A stretch of 64,000 bases of DNA from an uncultured Christensenella sp. (GCA_910578195.1 CAJTOY010000002.1:134272-198271), one strand, 5' to 3'; counted from the stretch's first letter, positions 16,142-24,517 are shown. Notes: generated by a model not told the origin, from the sequence alone. Made by a program: numbers and translations.

Positions 16142-17999
16142 ATTCGATTGCCTTTAAGCTTTCGTTCATATTTACCTTGACTATCTTTCTGCGCAGAAGC
16201 AGCGTGACTATGCCCGTGAACAGCATTACTATTGCGGGCGCAATCAGCCAGACGAACCAGCTTATGCCCGAAAGCGCGCCCATACTCATTGTTTTGAACA
16301 CAAGCGAAATTAACAGCAGCGACACGGGATAGCCGAATACGATGCCTATCGCGGAGTTTATGAAAACCTCGCGGTAGATATAGCCCGTCACCTCTCTGTC
16401 GTAATAGCCCAGAACCATAAGCGTAGCAATTTCGCGGTTTCTTTCGCTTATGTTGATATTCGTCAGCGTGTATATGACCACCGCCGTCAGAAGCCCCGCA
16501 AACACGACTATTACAAGAGAAATGCCTATCAGCGCCGCCGAGCCGAGCTTTTGCACAACGCATAAATCGAGCAGTGCAAGCCCCGCAAGCACGAGCGCGG
16601 TCGAGAACGCAACCGCAATCACCGTCATGAAAAATCTGCTTTTATAACGTAAAACGTTGCGCATTGTCGACTTATACTTGAAGGAAAGTCTGTTCCAGAT
16701 AAGCGGAATTCTTTCGAGTATAACCTTTTTGCCCGCCTTTGGAGGCTTGGGGCGCAATAGGTTTGCGGGGTGCTCGTTTGTCATTTTATACCCCGCAATC
16801 GCCGTCGCAACAAGAGTTGCAAGCACTATAAGAGTGAAAATTATTATATAGAACACCACCGCCACGTTGCCCGACATAGGTGGCATATCGAAGCTGTAAT
16901 TGAACACGGAATACAAAAGGTACGCCAATCCCAGCCCGACGAAATACGCGCCGCCTCCTCCGATACCCGTCGCCATGAGCGCGAATAAAAGATACTTGGA
17001 AATTATGCCCGCCGGCGAATAGCCGAGGGTTTTAAGGCACGCTATCTGCGGGCGCTCCTCGTCGATAAGCCTCGTCATGGTCGAAAGCACGACGAGCGCG
17101 GTTACGAGCAGGAACGCGACCATTAAAATATAGCCTATCCCCTCTACCTTATCCCTGTACGCGCTGAGCGAGTTGAAAGAAAAGTTTTCTTTTAGGGTGA
17201 TTATCTTTATACTGTCGTCCGAAATCGCCTCGCACTTGTCATTTATGAAGCTGTTGTACGAGCTTGAAAAACACGAAAACTTGCCGCGGTCGCCGATTGC
17301 GACGTACAAAGCGTTGTGCGGAAGCATATTTTTAACAAGGGTTGCGGGGATATAGAAAATCTGTTCGAGCACGTCCATATCCTTTGTCGCGTCGGTGGTT
17401 TCGGGAATTTCGTCAATCTCGTTGTAGTCGCTCGGTTCGCCGTCGACCGAAAATGTCAAAGGGCTTTGCACAATAGCTGCAACCTCTACGTTCAAATCGA
17501 GCATATTCAAAAACATCGGGGGAATTATCCCGCCGAGATAATCCGCCAGATTAAGCTTATCGCCGACCGCCTTGCCCGCTATTACCTTATCCGCGCGCTC
17601 GGCGTAAATTTTGTTAGGCGCGTCGGATTTTGCGCCCTCGATAATGTCGGGCACGTTTACAGTCCAGTTTTCGAAGTCGAGAAAATACAGCCTTACCGAA
17701 CGCTTTTCGCCCGTTTGAACGTCGAGCTGAAAGCCGTAATTATATTCGCAGTCGTCGCCGAACAATTCATGCATTTTGTCGGTATCGAGCGGATCTTGCG
17801 TGTTCGAGCGCACAATTAAGTCGCTCGCGTTTTGCGACTTGTAATAGTCGCTCAGCGAGTAACCGATTTTATCCGTACAGGTACCTATGCCGGAAACGAA
17901 ACCGACAGACACCAGCACCATAAAAATTATGGATAAAAATCGGGTGACGTGCTTTTCGAACATTCGCCACAAGGTTTTTAAATAGGTTTTTATCACCAC
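16140..17999 (-). CDS. ABC transporter permease, FtsX/MacB family
   Basis: 619 residues. One N-terminal TM helix (about 18-40) is followed by an extracytoplasmic domain of ~220 residues, then repeated FtsX-type membrane domains with the motifs ARLIDEERPQIACLKTLGYS-like TRLIDEERPQIACLKTLG and, near the C-terminus, NISERNREIATLMVLGY. Such permeases couple cytosolic ATPase motion to export or to envelope signalling. It overlaps the ATPase gene by 7 bases. Substrate unknown; no BceRS-like two-component system is adjacent. Confidence 0.9.
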   Translation of the reverse strand: MVIKTYLKTLWRMFEKHVTRFLSIIFMVLVSVGFVSGIGTCTDKIGYSLSDYYKSQNASDLIVRSNTQDPLDTDKMHELFGDDCEYNYGFQLDVQTGEKRSVRLYFLDFENWTVNVPDIIEGAKSDAPNKIYAERADKVIAGKAVGDKLNLADYLGGIIPPMFLNMLDLNVEVAAIVQSPLTFSVDGEPSDYNEIDEIPETTDATKDMDVLEQIFYIPATLVKNMLPHNALYVAIGDRGKFSCFSSSYNSFINDKCEAISDDSIKIITLKENFSFNSLSAYRDKVEGIGYILMVAFLLVTALVVLSTMTRLIDEERPQIACLKTLGYSPAGIISKYLLFALMATGIGGGGAYFVGLGLAYLLYSVFNYSFDMPPMSGNVAVVFYIIIFTLIVLATLVATAIAGYKMTNEHPANLLRPKPPKAGKKVILERIPLIWNRLSFKYKSTMRNVLRYKSRFFMTVIAVAFSTALVLAGLALLDLCVVQKLGSAALIGISLVIVVFAGLLTAVVIYTLTNINISERNREIATLMVLGYYDREVTGYIYREVFINSAIGIVFGYPVSLLLISLVFKTMSMGALSGISWFVWLIAPAIVMLFTGIVTLLLRRKIVKVNMNESLKAIE

Positions 18000-18694
18000 T
18001 CAATCTCCTCGATTGGTAAGGGGTTCGCGTTGGATTCAATCTTTTCTATACGTCCGCTTTTGATATAGATTACCTTATCCGCCATATCTTTCAGCGCGGA
18101 GTTGTGAGTTACGATAATGACGAGGCGTTTGCGCTGTTTGGATACGTCGTGTAAAAGCTTCAATATTTTTTTGCCCGTCGCGTAGTCCAAAGCGCCCGTC
18201 GGCTCGTCGCATAGTAGTAGCTTGGGGTTTTTCGCCATTGCGCGGGCAATGGAAACGCGCTGCTGCTCGCCGCCCGAAAGCCGGGCGGGAAAACTCGTCA
18301 GCCTTTCTTCAAGCCCGACTTCCTTTAAAACATCGGTCGGGTCGAGGTGGTTTTTGCAAATTTCCACCGCTATCTCGACGTTTTCGAGCGCGGTGAGATT
18401 TGGCATCAAATTGTAAAACTGGAAAACAAAGCCCACGTCGCCGCGGCGGTACTCGGTAAGTCCGCGCTTGTCGAGGGAGGTTACGCTTTTTCCGTCGAGA
18501 GTGATTTCGCCGGACGTAGCGCAGTCCATTCCGCCCAAAAGGTTCAAAAGCGTGGTCTTGCCCGCACCCGACGAGCCGAGGACGACCGCAAAATCGCCGT
18601 TTTCGAGCGCGAAGGAAACGTCCTTCAACGCCTCGACTTTAAGACTGCCGGTCTTGTACTCTTTACCGACGCCGTTTAATTCAAGAAAGCTCAT
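17993..18694 (-). CDS. ABC transporter ATP-binding protein (LolD/MacB type)
   Basis: 233 residues with Walker A GSSGAGKTTLL, Q-loop FQFYNLMP, signature LSGGEQQRVSIARA and Walker B LLLCDEPTGALD. It is most similar in motif order to the MacB/LolD/YknY ATPases that pair with FtsX-type permeases such as the adjacent gene. Starts inside the end of the upstream membrane protein (14-base overlap). Confidence 0.95.
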   Translation of the reverse strand: MSFLELNGVGKEYKTGSLKVEALKDVSFALENGDFAVVLGSSGAGKTTLLNLLGGMDCATSGEITLDGKSVTSLDKRGLTEYRRGDVGFVFQFYNLMPNLTALENVEIAVEICKNHLDPTDVLKEVGLEERLTSFPARLSGGEQQRVSIARAMAKNPKLLLCDEPTGALDYATGKKILKLLHDVSKQRKRLVIIVTHNSALKDMADKVIYIKSGRIEKIESNANPLPIEEIEW

Positions 18695-19229
18695 TTTCGC
18701 CTCCCGACAGACTTACCGTCGCTCCCTTCACGGGCAAACGGAAAACCGAGCGAAGAGTGTTCAGCTCGCCCTCGTCCGCGCCCTCTTTCAGGACGGGATA
18801 GACAACGTTACCGATATAGAAAAACAAATAGTTTTTCGTTTCCTTCGACTTGGTTATCTGGTTGTTCAAAATTTTGTTGTGCAGAACGTTTTCGCCGTTT
18901 ACGGTCTGGTCAATCGTGAAATAACCGCTGAAAAATTCGTACTCGTTTATTCTGGGCAATGCGGCGGTGTTTTTAATCGCGATGAGAAGTAGCGCCCTTA
19001 ACGCAATGCCGAGCCCTAAAACCGCGGCGGTGGCTATAAGCATGAAAAAATAGCCTTCCTCGGTTTCGATAAAGATTGAGACTATTTCCAGAACGAGAAA
19101 AACGGCTACCCCCGCCGCCCCCAATATTATCGCAATCAGTGAAGATATCAAAGCGGGTTTCGTAAGTTCTTTTTGCATCGCGGCGGTCATTGCCGTCGAA
19201 AGTTTTATCGTGCCGTTTTCGGTTACCAT
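18681..19229 (-). CDS. Hypothetical two-TM membrane protein of ABC operon
   Basis: 182 residues. Two hydrophobic helices (about 27-52 and 61-85) are followed by a soluble domain (INEYEFFSGYFTIDQ...YLFFYIGNVVYPVL) reminiscent of YcxB-like C-terminal domains; weak recognition. AAGGAGC precedes the ATG. It heads the three-gene ABC operon, so it may be an accessory subunit or a sensor of the exporter; that is inference. Confidence 0.75.
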   Translation of the reverse strand: MVTENGTIKLSTAMTAAMQKELTKPALISSLIAIILGAAGVAVFLVLEIVSIFIETEEGYFFMLIATAAVLGLGIALRALLLIAIKNTAALPRINEYEFFSGYFTIDQTVNGENVLHNKILNNQITKSKETKNYLFFYIGNVVYPVLKEGADEGELNTLRSVFRLPVKGATVSLSGGENELS

Positions 19230-19248
19230 ATGCGCTCCTTAATTTTTT

Positions 19249-19269
19249 TGGTGCTTCCGACAGGACTTG
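19249..19269. repeat. att-like 21-bp duplicate of tRNA-Leu 3' end
   Basis: These 21 bases are identical to 19411-19431, which is the 3' end of tRNA-Leu including its CCA. The copies are direct repeats separated by 141 bp. Tyrosine integrases commonly use tRNA 3' ends, and the displaced end remains at the far side. A decayed second tRNA-Leu is the alternative. Confidence 0.75.
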
Positions 19270-19410
19270 CGCCTTGAGCGGCGCGCACGGCTGACAGCAC
19301 AACCGTGTGCTGTCAGGTCGGCGATAGTTTCCGCCGCCTTCCCTCCCCTCAAGTCCTGTAATCAGCACAAGATAAATCCTGCGGCTTAACCGCAAGTTAA
19401 GCCTTTGATT
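19270..19410. other. Non-coding remnant between the tRNA repeats
   Basis: 141 bp with no gene. It contains a 10-bp perfect hairpin CTGACAGCAC-N6-GTGCTGTCAG (19291-19316), an inverted copy (19350-19358) of CAGGACTTG from the flanking repeat, and a hairpin GGCTTAAC-CGCAA-GTTAAGCC (19383-19403) just downstream of the tRNA, possibly its terminator. Confidence 0.6.
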
Positions 19411-19493
19411 TGGTGCTTCCGACAGGACTTGAACCTGCACCCTTGCGGACAGGATTCTAAGTCCTGCGCGTCTGCCAATTCCGCCACGGAAGC
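19411..19493 (-). tRNA. tRNA-Leu (anticodon UAG)
   Basis: 83 nt with encoded CCA. Acceptor GCTTCCG pairs with CGGAAGC; anticodon stem CAGGA/TCCTG encloses loop CTTAGAA, giving anticodon UAG at 19457-19459; a variable arm with CC-GCAA-GG; T-arm GCAGG-TTCAAGT-CCTGT. It has its own strong promoter. Confidence 0.97.
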
Positions 19494-19501
19494 ATATTTT
19501 C

Positions 19502-19530
19502 ATTATATATACTATTGTTTAAAAAGTCAA
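19502..19530 (-). promoter_or_regulatory. tRNA-Leu promoter
   Basis: Minus strand TTGACT (19525-19530), 17-base spacer, TATAAT (19502-19507), ending 8 bases before the tRNA 5' end. Confidence 0.9.
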
Positions 19531-19538
19531 TATAATTT

Positions 19539-19561
19539 CCCCGCCGCGGCACGCGGCGGGG
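19539..19561 (-). terminator. Terminator of heterodimeric ABC exporter operon
   Basis: CCCCGCCGC / GCGGCGGGG with a 5-base loop, about 10 bases past the stop at 19572. The U-tract is weak (AAATTATATT). Confidence 0.75.
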
Positions 19562-19571
19562 ATTTATGACA

Positions 19572-21365
19572 TTATTCGCCCGCAAACTGCGAGTTGTAAA
19601 GCCCCGCATAGAAGCCGTTAAGCGCAATAAGCTGTTCGTGGTCGCCCTGCTCGACGATATTGCCGTCGCGCATGACGAGTATCAAATCCGCGTTCTTTAT
19701 CGTCGAAAGTCTGTGCGCGATTACAAAGCTTGTTCTGCCCTCGGTCAGTCTGTCCATAGCGGTCTGAATAAGCTCCTCCGTGCGCGTGTCGACGTTGGAC
19801 GTCGCCTCGTCGAGTATAAGAAGGGGAGAATTTTCCGCCATGGCGCGGGCGATTGTTATAAGCTGTTTCTGTCCGCCCGAAATATTCGTCTCGTTTTCGA
19901 TATAGCAGTCAAGTCCGCCCGGCAATGTGTGGACGTAGTGCGATACGCCCGCTTCCTTTAAAATCTCTTCGAGTTTGTCGTCGGGCACGCCCGTCTTGGA
20001 AAAGAGAATATTGTCGCGCACGGTACCCTCGAACATCCAGGTGTCCTGCAAGACCATACCGAAAATATCGTGCACCTCGCTGCGGGGCATATCCTTTATG
20101 GAAACTCCGTCGATTGTAATGTCGCCGCCGTCTATCTCGTAAAAGCGCATTAACAGGTTGACGAGAGTCGTCTTGCCCGCGCCCGTGGGTCCTACGATTG
20201 CGACCTTCATACCCGCCTTGACTTTCGCGGAAAAGTCCGGAATTATGATTTTATCGGGCGTATAGCCGAAGCGCACGTTTTTGAACTCGACGTCGCCCTT
20301 TATCTTGTTGCCGTCCTTTAAAAGCTTATACTCCTTGCCCTCTTCGTTTGAAAGCTCCTCCTGCTCCAAGAAATCGTAGACGCGCGCCGAGGCGCCCGCC
20401 GCCATCTGCAAGCTTGCCGCGGCTTGCGAAAGCTGGGACATGGGGCTTTGGAAGAGGTTGATATAGACCATAAACGCGGTAATCGTGCCGAAGGTTACCC
20501 CCTTCGTGCCGTCGGCAATCAAAAGTCCGCCGACCACGCACACCGCCGCATATGCGAAGTAGGAAATGAAGTTCATTGCGGGCTGCATAAATCCCGCTAT
20601 CGTCTGACCGCGCAGCACGCCGAAACGCATTTGCTTGTTGCTTACCTCGAATTCGTCCGCCATGCGCTTGCCTGCGTTGAACGCCTTAATTACCGCGTGA
20701 CCCGTGTAATTTTCCTCGACCTTGGCGTTAATATCGCCGAGGTACTGCTGGTTTTTGCGGAATTGCGGCATAGCGAGTTTGGTCAGTATGCCGAGCATTA
20801 TGAGCATTAGCGGAAGTATCAAAAGCACGGTAAGCGCCATTTGCCACGCCGTGACGAACATTGCGATAAGCACGCCTACGAGCATGCAAACGGACGAAAT
20901 GAACATCGACACCGCCTGGTCGAGCGACTGGCTGATAGTGTCGACGTCGTTGGTGATAATCGACAGCGTGTCGCCGTACTGGTGCGCGTCGAAATATCCG
21001 AGCGGCACGCGGTTTATCTTGACCGTAATAGCGCTGCGCAGTCCGCGCGTGAATTTCTGGGTCACCGTGGTCATTACGAAGTTGGCGATATAGTTGCAAA
21101 CCGCGTTGCTGACGTAAAACGCCACGAGCACGATTGCAAAGTTCATAACCTTTGTCAAATCGATGTTTTGCGTGAACGCGTGGGAAACTATCTCGTCGGT
21201 GAGCTTTGAAAGCCACTGCGGCGCGAGCATGGAAAGCACGGTCGAAACCGAGATAAAAAGGAAATTTAAAACTATATAGAACGTATACGGCTTCAAAGCT
21301 TTTATCAAGGGCTTGATACTGCCCTTGCGCTTCTCGCCCGTCATTGCGGGTTTTCCGTGCATCAT
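19572..21365 (-). CDS. ABC exporter subunit, half-transporter 2 (TM plus ATPase)
   Basis: About 597 residues from the ATG at 21365, which overlaps the upstream stop as ATGA and has GGAGGAGG upstream; the longer frame to 21422 lies inside the neighbour and is rejected. Six TM helices come first, then an NBD with GPTGAGKTTLVNLLMRFY, signature ISGGQKQLITIARA and Walker B LLILDEATSNVD. Together with the upstream subunit it forms a heterodimeric multidrug/peptide exporter of the BmrCD/LmrCD type. The catalytic glutamate follows Walker B (LDEAT), so this is the canonical-site subunit. Confidence 0.93.
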   Translation of the reverse strand: MMHGKPAMTGEKRKGSIKPLIKALKPYTFYIVLNFLFISVSTVLSMLAPQWLSKLTDEIVSHAFTQNIDLTKVMNFAIVLVAFYVSNAVCNYIANFVMTTVTQKFTRGLRSAITVKINRVPLGYFDAHQYGDTLSIITNDVDTISQSLDQAVSMFISSVCMLVGVLIAMFVTAWQMALTVLLILPLMLIMLGILTKLAMPQFRKNQQYLGDINAKVEENYTGHAVIKAFNAGKRMADEFEVSNKQMRFGVLRGQTIAGFMQPAMNFISYFAYAAVCVVGGLLIADGTKGVTFGTITAFMVYINLFQSPMSQLSQAAASLQMAAGASARVYDFLEQEELSNEEGKEYKLLKDGNKIKGDVEFKNVRFGYTPDKIIIPDFSAKVKAGMKVAIVGPTGAGKTTLVNLLMRFYEIDGGDITIDGVSIKDMPRSEVHDIFGMVLQDTWMFEGTVRDNILFSKTGVPDDKLEEILKEAGVSHYVHTLPGGLDCYIENETNISGGQKQLITIARAMAENSPLLILDEATSNVDTRTEELIQTAMDRLTEGRTSFVIAHRLSTIKNADLILVMRDGNIVEQGDHEQLIALNGFYAGLYNSQFAGE

Positions 21366-23104
21366 AAGCCGAGTTCCTCCTCCGAAAGCTGCGAAAGCGC
21401 GATTTCGCGGTAAACCTTGCAATCCTTCAAAAGCTGTTCGTGCGTACCGCAGCCGACCGCCTTGCCGCTGTCGAGTACTATTATTTTGTCCGCATCCATA
21501 ATCGTGCCTATGCGCTGGGCAACGATAAGCTTCGTCGCGCCCGCGACGGCTTCTTTCAAGTTCGCGCGGACTTGTTTATCCGTCTTGTAGTCGAGCGCGG
21601 AAAAAGAGTCGTCGAAAATGAATATTTCGGGCTTTACCGCGACCGCGCGGGCAATCGAAAGACGCTGCTTCTGCCCGCCCGAGACGTTTTTGCCGCCCTG
21701 CGAAATTTCCGAGTCGTAGCCCTTTTCCATCTCGGTTATAAAGCCGTCCGCCTCCGCGATTTTTGCGGCGGAAATTATCTCTTCGTCCGAAATTTCGGGC
21801 GCGCCGAACGCGATATTGCTTTTGACCGTGCCCGAGAACAGCACGCCCTTTTGCGGGACGTAGCCGATTAAACGGCGGAGCGTGCTTTGTTTGAGGTTTT
21901 TAACGTCGACGCCGTCGACCAAAACCTGCCCCTCCGTCGCGTCGAAAAAGCGCGGCACGAGGTTTATAAGCGTCGATTTGCCGCTGCCCGTCGAGCCTAT
22001 GAACGCGACCGTTTCGCCCTTGTTCGCCTTGAAGCTTATATTCTGAATAACCTTTTCGTCGGAGTCCGAATATTCGAAGGAAACGTCTTTGAACTCTACC
22101 GTGCCCTCTTCCGTCAAGGGCAGTTCCTCTTCGGGGTCGCAGACCGACAGAGGGGTTGCGAGCACCTCGTTTATACGCTTTGCGGAAACTTGCGCCCTGG
22201 GCAGAATGACGAACATCATCATAAGCATCATGAACGCCATTATTATCTGCGAGGCGAGCTGCATGAACGCCGCCACCGTCGCGTAATCGGTTTCGCCCTT
22301 GTTTATGAGCGACGCGCCCAGCCAGTATATGGCAAGGGAAATGCCGTTCATTATAAGTATCATAACCGGCCACATCATGGACATCATTCTGCCCGTGAAC
22401 AGTTGCGCTTTGGTTATCGTTTCGTTTGCCGCTTCGAATTTCTTTTCCTGATAGTCCTCGGCGTTGTATGCGCGGATTACGCGGATACCCGTCAGATTTT
22501 CGCGGGATACGCCGTTGAGCTTGTCGATTAGCTTTTGCATAATTCTGAATTTCGGCATAACGAAAATCATTAAAACAGCCAAAAACAGCACGAGCGCAAC
22601 GACGGCGACAGCCGTTGCGATTGTGAGCTGGGTGCTCGCCGTCTGAATTTTTACGACCGCCCAGATTGCCGTTACGGGCGCGGCGACCGCCATGCGCAGC
22701 ATTAAAATGTTCGCCATCTGCACTTGCTGTACGTCGTTGGTGGTGCGCGTAATCAGCGACGGCGTGGAAAATCTGTCGCGCTCGGCAATTGAAAAACCGT
22801 CGACCTTGTTGTACACCTCTGTGCGGATACGCGCCGAAAGCCCCGTCGAAACGGACGCGGCAATAAGCCCGACGAGCACTTGCCCCGCCATGCTTCCCGC
22901 GGCGACCGCAAGCATCATTCCGCCGTTGTACCAGATATCGTTTACAGTCGCAAGCCCGTAGCTTACGCGGGTAATGGCGGCGATAATTTCCCTTGTGTAG
23001 TCCACGAGCAGCATCGTGCACCATACCTGCACGACCGTCAGCCCGAGTAATACAGCTAAAAGCACCCAGTCGAGCGGGCGCAGTTTTTTGTAAAGTTTAA
23101 ACAT
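21362..23104 (-). CDS. ABC exporter subunit, half-transporter 1 (TM plus ATPase)
   Basis: 580 residues: six TM helices, then Walker A GSTGSGKSTLINLVPRFF, signature VSGGQKQRLSIARA and Walker B IFIFDDSFSALD. The residue after the Walker B aspartate is Asp (FDDSFS) where the partner has Glu, as in heterodimeric exporters with one degenerate ATPase site. Coupled by ATGA overlap to the second half-transporter. Substrate is unknown; drug or peptide efflux is typical. Confidence 0.93.
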   Translation of the reverse strand: MFKLYKKLRPLDWVLLAVLLGLTVVQVWCTMLLVDYTREIIAAITRVSYGLATVNDIWYNGGMMLAVAAGSMAGQVLVGLIAASVSTGLSARIRTEVYNKVDGFSIAERDRFSTPSLITRTTNDVQQVQMANILMLRMAVAAPVTAIWAVVKIQTASTQLTIATAVAVVALVLFLAVLMIFVMPKFRIMQKLIDKLNGVSRENLTGIRVIRAYNAEDYQEKKFEAANETITKAQLFTGRMMSMMWPVMILIMNGISLAIYWLGASLINKGETDYATVAAFMQLASQIIMAFMMLMMMFVILPRAQVSAKRINEVLATPLSVCDPEEELPLTEEGTVEFKDVSFEYSDSDEKVIQNISFKANKGETVAFIGSTGSGKSTLINLVPRFFDATEGQVLVDGVDVKNLKQSTLRRLIGYVPQKGVLFSGTVKSNIAFGAPEISDEEIISAAKIAEADGFITEMEKGYDSEISQGGKNVSGGQKQRLSIARAVAVKPEIFIFDDSFSALDYKTDKQVRANLKEAVAGATKLIVAQRIGTIMDADKIIVLDSGKAVGCGTHEQLLKDCKVYREIALSQLSEEELGL

Positions 23105-23133
23105 ATTTTTCCCTTTTTACTTAATACCGGTTA

Positions 23134-23163
23134 ATAATAACATAAATATATACGCACTGTAAA
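23134..23163 (-). promoter_or_regulatory. Putative promoter of ABC exporter operon
   Basis: Minus strand TTTACA (23158-23163), 18-base spacer, TATTAT (23134-23139), about 30 bases upstream of the first half-transporter. Confidence 0.6.
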
Positions 23164-23269
23164 CGATATGTTGTGCAAAAATGACATAATTCATAAAACT
23201 TTCATTATTTTCACATTAAGCGAATATTGGCGCGAAAACCGCACACAATACTTTTGACGGAGGAAAGAT

Positions 23270-23866
23270 ATGCAATTTGACGAAACTAAGACTTATCAAA
23301 ACTTAGCAAGGAGCTTTGCCGGCGAAAGCCAGGCGGGTATGAGATATCAGCTCATTGCGCGTATGGCGACGCAGCAGGGTTACACTACCCTTGCCGACAC
23401 TATCAAGGTGCTTGCTAAAAACGAAACGGTTCACGCAAGAAGATTTTTCGAGGAACTGAATAAACGCGGCTGCAAACTCGACAATATCGATTTGGACGCG
23501 GGTTATCCGTTCCACGGCGGCGAGCTGGGCGAATGCCTGAATTTTGCCGCCGACGACGAACATCAGGAACACGCCGTTATTTATCCCGCTTTTGCAAAGG
23601 ACGCCGAAGAGGAAGGTTTTAACGACGTTGCCGCACTTTTCAAGCTTGTCGCACAAGTTGAAGTCAGGCACGAAATGATATTCAAGTATCTCCACGAAGC
23701 GTTCACGAAGGGTGTGCTGTTCTCGAACGAGGCGCCTATCCTTTATATTTGCAGCGAGTGCGGTTATATGCACACTTCTACGAAGGCCTGGGACGTATGC
23801 CCCTTGTGTAAGGAAAGTCAAGGTCACGTTGAATTGCATATCCCGTTTCAAAAGGAGAAAATATGA
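23270..23866 (+). CDS. Rubrerythrin family protein with C-terminal CxxC pair
   Basis: 198 residues. A ferritin-like domain with SFAGESQAGMRYQ, ETVHARRFFEEL, DEHQEHAVIYPAF and EVRHEMIF supplies the diiron ligands; the C-terminus has CSECGYMH...CPLC for a rubredoxin-like iron site. It differs clearly from the PerR-linked rubrerythrin at 15090. GGAGGAAAG lies just upstream of the ATG. Its stop overlaps the start of a cysteine-rich microprotein (ATGA), so the three downstream reading frames form one operon. Likely peroxide reductase or other diiron redox role. Confidence 0.93.
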   Translation: MQFDETKTYQNLARSFAGESQAGMRYQLIARMATQQGYTTLADTIKVLAKNETVHARRFFEELNKRGCKLDNIDLDAGYPFHGGELGECLNFAADDEHQEHAVIYPAFAKDAEEEGFNDVAALFKLVAQVEVRHEMIFKYLHEAFTKGVLFSNEAPILYICSECGYMHTSTKAWDVCPLCKESQGHVELHIPFQKEKI

Positions 23867-23982
23867 GAAAAACCAACGAAAACAAGCAGTCGACCACTAA
23901 GAACTGCGGAAGCAAGAATTGCGGCGGCAGCAAGAAGAACTGCGGTACGAAGCATGAAAAAGACACGAAGAACTGCAAATAA
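23863..23982 (+). CDS. Cysteine-rich microprotein, 39 aa, coupled to rubrerythrin
   Basis: Starts with ATG inside the rubrerythrin stop (ATGA overlap) behind a strong AGGAG at 7-base spacing. The peptide is rich in Lys/Asn and has four cysteines (15, 20, 27, 38), each preceded by Lys-Asn (KNCG, KNCGG, KNCG, KNCK). No signal peptide or TM segment. Metal binding or a redox-sensitive role beside rubrerythrin is inference; I do not recognise a named family. Confidence 0.75.
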   Translation: MRKTNENKQSTTKNCGSKNCGGSKKNCGTKHEKDTKNCK

Positions 23983-24070
23983 GTTCAAGGACAGCTTCGA
24001 CCCCAACGGAAGTTACACGGGTACTCCCGTCGACGGCGGCAAGCCGATACAGGACGTAGACGACTTGTAA
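23954..24070 (+). CDS. Small conserved-type protein, 38 aa (DPNGSYTG...QDVDDL)
   Basis: In the +1 frame relative to the cysteine-rich microprotein, overlapping its last 29 bases. It begins MKKTRRTANKF and ends GSYTGTPVDGG-KPIQDVDDL. I recall similar tiny Clostridia proteins ending in variants of PVQDADDL, which favours a real gene. There is no canonical Shine-Dalgarno; internal initiation or coupling to the upstream frame would be needed. Function unknown. Confidence 0.65.
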   Translation: MKKTRRTANKFKDSFDPNGSYTGTPVDGGKPIQDVDDL

Positions 24071-24141
24071 TTTCCGTTAACGATTTGCTTTTGTCGTGAA
24101 TACGCCGAAATATGCGTATTCTCGGCGTAAGCGTCAAAATA

Positions 24142-24170
24142 GGCGCGGGACGGTTTTACCGTCCCGCGCC
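24142..24170. terminator. Strong bidirectional terminator
   Basis: A 12-bp perfect stem GGCGCGGGACGG with loop TTTTA, T-rich to the right and A-rich to the left. It ends the rubrerythrin operon and also the convergent XRE gene. A near-copy of the hairpin occurs at 24494-24517 on the other side of the XRE gene. Confidence 0.88.
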
Positions 24171-24175
24171 TTAAT

Positions 24176-24388
24176 TTAAAACCCGTCTTTCAATCCTAAA
24201 AAATAGTCTGCCGATACATTGAACGCCAACGACATACGCCTAAGCATATCGTAAGCAGGTTTGGCTTTCCCTTTAATCCACTCGCTGACTTGACTGGGTT
24301 TAACTCCTATTCGTTTTGCAAATTCAGTTTTAGTCAAATGCTTTAATTCTAAAAATTCCGATAAAATTTCGGAAAAATTGCTTCCCAT
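24176..24388 (-). CDS. XRE family HTH regulator, ~70 aa
   Basis: Single HTH_3 domain (LTKTEFAKRIGVKPSQVSEWIKGKAKPAYDMLRRMSLAF) ending with the typical NVSADYFLGL. The frame is open to an ATG at 24457, but that would place two palindromic operators inside the coding region. The ATG at 24388 (MGSNFSEILSEF) gives a product of standard length and leaves the operators in the promoter. No Shine-Dalgarno is evident, so translation may be weak or leaderless. Probably autoregulated. Confidence 0.8.
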   Translation of the reverse strand: MGSNFSEILSEFLELKHLTKTEFAKRIGVKPSQVSEWIKGKAKPAYDMLRRMSLAFNVSADYFLGLKDGF

Positions 24389-24399
24389 ATATATCATTA

Positions 24400-24443
24400 T
24401 ATAGAAATTTCTATAAATCGCTTGATTTGTAGAATTTTCTACA
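24400..24443. promoter_or_regulatory. Twin palindromic operators of XRE gene
   Basis: Two 16-bp inverted repeats, 24400-24415 (TATAGAAA/TTTCTATA) and 24428-24443 (TGTAGAA-NN-TTCTACA), share the pattern TNTAGAA-NN-TTCTANA with centres 28 bp apart. They lie just upstream of the XRE start, as expected for cooperative autoregulation. Confidence 0.75.
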
Positions 24444-24493
24444 TTACAATAAAACATGTTCTTTTCTGTCGCTAAATATAATACATGATAAGT

Positions 24494-24517
24494 GCGGGAC
24501 GGTTTTTACCGTCCCGC
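24494..24517. terminator. Hairpin, near-copy of 24142-24170
   Basis: GCGGGACGG / CCGTCCCGC with loop TTTTTA, followed by a T-rich stretch on the plus strand. It matches the core of the terminator at 24142. No plus-strand gene ends here. Confidence 0.6.

Noticed and set aside
18973..19503. 176-codon minus-strand frame over the tRNA-Leu region
   Set aside because: It crosses the tRNA, the duplicated repeat and a real gene in another frame; the apparent repeated peptide only reflects the 21-bp repeat.
24451..24470. LexA-like box near the XRE gene (GAACATGTT)
   Set aside because: Only half matches the Bacillota SOS consensus and no LexA-regulated gene follows.
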